Assembly: GCA_020630835.1 (NCBI GenBank) | Contig: JAHDIL010000052.1 | Location: forward strand, 1-8,798 | From: Verrucomicrobiota bacterium | Lineage (GTDB): Bacteria > Verrucomicrobiota > Verrucomicrobiia > Verrucomicrobiales > DEV007 | Reading direction: 5' to 3' | Length of the DNA: 8,798 nucleotides | Part shown: in pieces, positions 5,947 to 8,798 of the stretch | Layout of the letters: each line of letters opens with the position of its first letter | How positions within the stretch are numbered: position 1 is the first letter of the stretch | Notes under the pieces: model-generated | Databases searched by the model: none | What the model was told of the DNA's origin: nothing | Seen by the model: the letters and a program-made list of their open reading frames with translations, nothing else | Program-made: the position numbers and the translations under genes

Positions 5947-7284
5947 TCAACCTTCGCTCAGGGGATGAGAAGAGCACATGCCGTGAATGATTTTCTTATC
6001 CGAGGGGCACAGGGTGGCAAGGATCCCGCCCAGTTTTACTTCCTTGCTGCCTGCTGGGATGAAAAAGTAGGGGCATAGGCGCGCGCGTGCATCCATCCAT
6101 TCGATATCTTCCGTTTCTGGATTCCAGTAGGGGTGCCGGACTACTTTTCCACCATGAAACCGCTGGAGAATAAAGGGGGATTGATTAAAGGCATCGAGAG
6201 CGGAAGTCACGGACTGAGCCCATTCCGCAGAAGAGGAGTCATGCCCGATTGTAACGCTGCGACTCCCCCAGGCCTTCTCGTTGAAGCCGCTTAGCTTCAA
6301 GACTAGATGGCGCTCTGCTTTAGTAAACGTTGCCAGTTGTTCGAGCCGGTTGATATTTAAATCGGGAAAGACGCCTTGGTGAGGTAGTTCGACCGGATCG
6401 ACGATCCAGCTCTGAGGGAAAAGGGTAAAGAGATCACGGAGAGCTGAACTTCTTAGTCTTTTCTCCCATGTCGAGCGCAAGGCAGGGCTCCACAATAGCG
6501 CCGCCCAAGCTTTCTCTTCTAGCCAAGGCTTAATTGGGCTGCTCATGTGTAAACTGCCTTCGCGAGCTTTGGATAAAGTCGTTTCAATGCCCTCAATATT
6601 TGAGAGGTCGAAAAGTTCGAAGAAACGATATATCGACCGCGCCGAGGGTTGATAGGCTTCGGCTGACAGGGTTTGGAAATCGCGCCCCTCTGTGTTTAGC
6701 GCATTTGTGAGCCATAACATTTCTGGGCGGTAATCAGAAGCCTCCTCAGAAACGAGCACATCTACACCCTCTGAATCGGGAAAGATGGATGAAAAACCGC
6801 TCAGCATTCCGCTTGCTCCACCGACGATCTCCTGTGTATCCCCGTGCAGAGCACTGTAGTGCTTTGCTAGCCATCCCGTGAGGCCAATTCCTCCGGGGAC
6901 TGAGTCTAGCTCGGTGAGAGAAAACCCGTTCTCGGTAAGAATAAGATCCGGGCGAATCACCTGAGGGAGAAGGGCTGCCTGATCACCGAGTGTGCTCAGA
7001 TCAGTGAGCGAGCTTGGTTTCCCTGTGTCGAGAACTTCACTGACCCATGGAGCTATGCGCCCTTGTTTGCTGCTCCGGTAGATCTCGTCTGAAACTCGCT
7101 GAAAGGTATGCAGGAGTTTTCCCATGCGCTCAATTTCGGCGACTTCTTTTGAGCTGAGTGGAAAGGGGAGAGGGCTGACACGCCAGCTTTTCTCAGCAAA
7201 TAATCCTTCGGCTGGTAGATCTTCGAGAAGCTTGCGGGACTGCTCAGCAAATCGCGAGGCATTGATATCATCCGGTGTATACAT
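5947..7284 (-). CDS. Uncharacterised protein resembling circularly permuted ATP-grasp / glutathionylspermidine-synthase-like ligases
   Basis: The 445-residue product has no signal peptide or membrane span. Residues 111-132 (RPDLILTENGFSLTELDSVPGG) resemble the pre-ATP-grasp substrate segment 'E-h-D/N-x-x-P' of glutathionylspermidine-synthase-like proteins. VLKLSGFNEKAWGSRSV at 328-344 looks like the ATP-grasp strand with the nucleotide-binding Lys330 and a glycine/serine loop. ILQRFH (372-377) fits the hinge strand, RARLCPYFF (400-408) the metal/ATP strand, and LGGILATLCPSDKKIIHGM (418-436) the C-terminal closing segment. Such enzymes join a carboxylate to an amine through an acyl-phosphate using ATP. 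The fold call is by recalled motif pattern, and the substrate is unknown. The ATG at 7284 is 18 nt after the ruvA stop, so the two genes are probably co-transcribed. A weak GAG lies about 9 nt upstream of the start. The 139-bp AT-rich gap downstream suggests the operon ends here. Confidence 0.8.
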   Translation of the reverse strand: MYTPDDINASRFAEQSRKLLEDLPAEGLFAEKSWRVSPLPFPLSSKEVAEIERMGKLLHTFQRVSDEIYRSSKQGRIAPWVSEVLDTGKPSSLTDLSTLGDQAALLPQVIRPDLILTENGFSLTELDSVPGGIGLTGWLAKHYSALHGDTQEIVGGASGMLSGFSSIFPDSEGVDVLVSEEASDYRPEMLWLTNALNTEGRDFQTLSAEAYQPSARSIYRFFELFDLSNIEGIETTLSKAREGSLHMSSPIKPWLEEKAWAALLWSPALRSTWEKRLRSSALRDLFTLFPQSWIVDPVELPHQGVFPDLNINRLEQLATFTKAERHLVLKLSGFNEKAWGSRSVTIGHDSSSAEWAQSVTSALDAFNQSPFILQRFHGGKVVRHPYWNPETEDIEWMDARARLCPYFFIPAGSKEVKLGGILATLCPSDKKIIHGMCSSHPLSEG

Positions 7285-7302
7285 ACAAGTGGCTCGGCGT
7301 CG

Positions 7303-7902
7303 TTATGACTGAAGCATGCGCAAAGCAGCTCGCAGGATTTCGTCGGCTGCCGTTCCTTGGGTGGCAGCCGCTTTTACTGCCTTCTGCGCTTCATTCTGCT
7401 TGAAGCCAAGGGAAAGGAGGGCCAGCAGGGCATCGTTTTGGGCAGCTTGATCTGGCGAGAGGCTAGCGGCTCCGCTCTGAGCCTGCCAAGCTTCTTTGAC
7501 GCCCACCTTATCGCCAAGTTCGAGAATGATTCGCTCGGCTGTTTTCTTCCCTAGACCTTTAATCTTCGCTAGAGTTGTGGCATCCCCGCTTACAACCGCT
7601 TGTTTGAAATCGTCGATGGCCATACCGCTGAGAATGGATAGCGCTACTTTGGGACCTACACCTGAGACGCGGGTCAGCAGAAGGCGGAAGAGCTCTCGCG
7701 AGTCCTCATTTGCGAAACCATAGAGCGTCTGCTCCTGCTCGCGGACGTGGAAATGGGTGAGGACCCGAGTCGTCTCTCCCTGCTGGCCGAAGGCACCATC
7801 TCCAGCCAGCGGAACGAAGACCTCATAGCCTACCCCGTCGACGTTTAGCACAAGCCGCCCTGGCCAGTCTGCCTCCAGTTTTCCTTCGAGAAAAGTGATC
7901 AT
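7303..7902 (-). CDS. ruvA: Holliday junction branch migration protein RuvA
   Basis: RuvA binds four-way DNA junctions as a tetramer or octamer and loads the RuvB motor for branch migration in recombination repair. The protein has 199 residues, typical for the family. Domain I is an OB fold (1-64) starting with MITFLEGKLE and ending with TLYGF (59-63). Domain II has two helix-hairpin-helix motifs: VSGVGPKVALSIL (79-91) and IKGLGKKTAERI (114-125). The flexible linker is about 135-155, and domain III (about 156-199, ALLSLGFKQNEAQKAV) is the RuvB-binding three-helix bundle. The ATG at 7902 is well supported: AGGA stands 7 nt upstream, one of the best Shine-Dalgarno sequences in the window. ruvB and ruvC are not adjacent here. 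The ATP-grasp-like gene follows 18 nt downstream, and a divergent SulP gene starts about 140 bp upstream. Confidence 0.97.
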   Translation of the reverse strand: MITFLEGKLEADWPGRLVLNVDGVGYEVFVPLAGDGAFGQQGETTRVLTHFHVREQEQTLYGFANEDSRELFRLLLTRVSGVGPKVALSILSGMAIDDFKQAVVSGDATTLAKIKGLGKKTAERIILELGDKVGVKEAWQAQSGAASLSPDQAAQNDALLALLSLGFKQNEAQKAVKAAATQGTAADEILRAALRMLQS

Positions 7903-7912
7903 CTAGGAGTCC
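7890..7912 (-). promoter_or_regulatory. Ribosome-binding site of ruvA
   Basis: On the minus strand AGGACTCCTAG precedes the ATG at 7902. AGGA is 7 nt from the start codon, a canonical arrangement that fixes the ruvA start. It contrasts with most other genes here, which lack a recognisable Shine-Dalgarno sequence. Confidence 0.6.
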
Positions 7913-8044
7913 TGTAGCACCGATCGTGCAGGCCTGCATGTGGATAAAGCTTTTGCAAAGGATCATCGCAGGGTGTAAGGGCCGCCGGTGTGGATCTGCT
8001 GGCGCGCGTTCTCGATGCGCAGCCCCTCTTCCAATACTTCCACT
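7903..8044. promoter_or_regulatory. Divergent promoter region between ruvA and the SulP gene, with palindromes
   Basis: This 142-bp gap must serve both ruvA (leftward) and the SulP gene (rightward). It contains a perfect 12-bp palindrome TGCAGGCCTGCA at 7927-7938, directly abutting an overlapping inverted repeat GCAC-CGATC-GTGC (7917-7929). TTGCAA at 7953-7958 with TAAGGG at 7976-7981 has 17-bp spacing but a poor -10, so it is only a candidate SulP promoter. Palindromes placed between two divergent starts fit an operator, but no regulator is identified. Confidence 0.45.
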
Positions 8045-8798
8045 ATGAACGAAGACTCGAAAAGCATCTCCAAAGGACAACAGATCAAGAATGATGTCTT
8101 GTCCGGCCTTACCGTGGCACTCGCTCTCGTTCCTGAGGCGGTAGCGTTTGCTTTTGTCGCTGGAGTTGATCCTTTCGTGGGGCTTTATGCCGCCTTCTTT
8201 ATGGGCTTCATTACGGCAGCTTTCGGTGGCCGACCAGGCATGATCTCCGGGGCTACGGGGGCTATGGCTGTCGTCATGACCGTCTTGGTGGCTGATTATG
8301 GGGTAGCCTATCTCTTTGTTGCTGTGATCCTCGCTGGGATTTGGCAAGTGATTGTGGGGCTACTCAAGCTAGGGCGTTTCATTCGTATTTTACCCCACCC
8401 TGTTATGTTGGGTTTCGTAAACGGGTTGGCGATCGTTATCGGCTTGGCGCAGTTCGGCCAATTCAAAACAAATCACCGCGTCGCCTGGAGCGAAGAAACA
8501 GGTCACGGCGGCGGCGGTGATTTTATCGTGGCGAGCGATTGGATGTCTTGGACTAGTCCTCAGCTCTGGATACTTTTGGCTATTGTGATCGCAACAATGC
8601 TGATCATCCAATTTCTTCCTAAGCTAACAAAAGCTGTGCCGGCATCTCTGGCAGCCATCGTGATTGGGACTCTTGTTGTGCAGTTTACCCCAATCGAGAC
8701 TCAGACAGTGGCAGACGTAGTAAACTCCCACCGGGTGCTTCAGGCGGAGAAAGAGCACAAGCGACAGCAGTTTCATAAGATCGAGAATGAACTGAAGG
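8045..8798 (+). CDS. SulP-family inorganic anion transporter, N-terminal part (runs off right edge)
   Basis: SulP (SLC26-like) membrane proteins carry sulfate, bicarbonate or related anions, usually as proton or sodium symporters. The first 251 residues are visible. After a short hydrophilic start, the hallmark TM1 segment appears ([28 protein letters not shown], 16-43), then [19 protein letters not shown] (46-64), the [10 protein letters not shown] core (68-77) and [25 protein letters not shown] (105-129), all typical of the SulP transport domain. Hydrophilic segments occur at 142-170 (with GHGGGG) and from about 225 to the edge. The latter is rich in Glu, Lys, Gln and His and looks helical, where many relatives have a short loop. 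ATG 8045 is the start nearest the conserved region; ATG 8015 is in frame and would add 10 residues, and neither has a clear Shine-Dalgarno sequence. The STAS domain, if present, lies beyond the window. The ion cannot be assigned from sequence alone. Confidence 0.9.
   Translation, partial: MNEDSKSISKGQQIKNDVLSGLTVALALVPEAVAFAFVAGVDPFVGLYAAFFMGFITAAFGGRPGMISGATGAMAVVMTVLVADYGVAYLFVAVILAGIWQVIVGLLKLGRFIRILPHPVMLGFVNGLAIVIGLAQFGQFKTNHRVAWSEETGHGGGGDFIVASDWMSWTSPQLWILLAIVIATMLIIQFLPKLTKAVPASLAAIVIGTLVVQFTPIETQTVADVVNSHRVLQAEKEHKRQQFHKIENELK

Noticed and set aside
7823..8347. 174-codon open frame on the minus strand opposite the SulP gene
   Set aside because: It overlaps clear SulP coding sequence and the start of ruvA, and its translation shows no family motifs; it is a shadow frame.
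1..8798. CRISPR array, tRNA, rRNA, insertion sequence or prophage remnants
   Set aside because: No regularly spaced direct repeats, no tRNA-like cloverleaf or rRNA stretch, and no transposase or phage genes. XerD here looks like the housekeeping recombinase, not an element integrase.

Overview
The window looks like ordinary chromosome from a member of Verrucomicrobiota, probably class Opitutae (Puniceicoccales/Opitutales-like). This placement is inference. It rests on moderate G+C, a membrane protein that joins an N-terminal CxxC/CxxC zinc ribbon to a long Pro/Ala/Ser/Thr linker, one membrane span and a C-terminal domain of a kind I associate with that phylum, and the GLSLGE version of the FabD nucleophile motif. 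No 16S rRNA or other decisive marker is present.

Layout from left to right. (1) The N-terminal 81 codons of a membrane protein resembling TRAP-transporter fused permeases read leftward from 245 and leave the window. (2) fabD reads leftward (1356 to 424). (3) A divergent intergenic region of about 340 bp lies between fabD and a small GGQ-domain ribosome-rescue factor (1702-2085, +). (4) That gene meets the tyrosine recombinase gene xerD (2990-2082, -) tail to tail, with overlapping stop codons. (5) A long leftward gene at 5807-3056 is split into two overlapping frames: a zinc-ribbon 5' part (5807-5151) and a TM plus C-terminal-domain 3' part (5044-3056). It is best read as a single gene of about 916 codons broken by one extra base near 5225-5250. 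(6) A leftward 445-codon gene for a protein resembling circularly permuted ATP-grasp ligases (7284-5947) lies 18 nt downstream of ruvA (7902-7303) and is probably co-transcribed with it. (7) A divergent promoter region (7903-8044) separates ruvA from a rightward SulP anion-transporter gene that leaves the window at 8798.

Functionally this is a housekeeping mix: fatty-acid synthesis (FabD), Holliday-junction processing (RuvA), chromosome-dimer resolution (XerD), ribosome rescue (GGQ protein) and membrane transport. I found no CRISPR array, tRNA, rRNA, insertion sequence or prophage. The least explained parts are the broken zinc-ribbon/TM gene with its uncharacterised C-terminal domain, the ATP-grasp-like protein beside ruvA, and the GGQ protein that resembles mitochondrial MTRFR (C12orf65) more than a codon-reading release factor.
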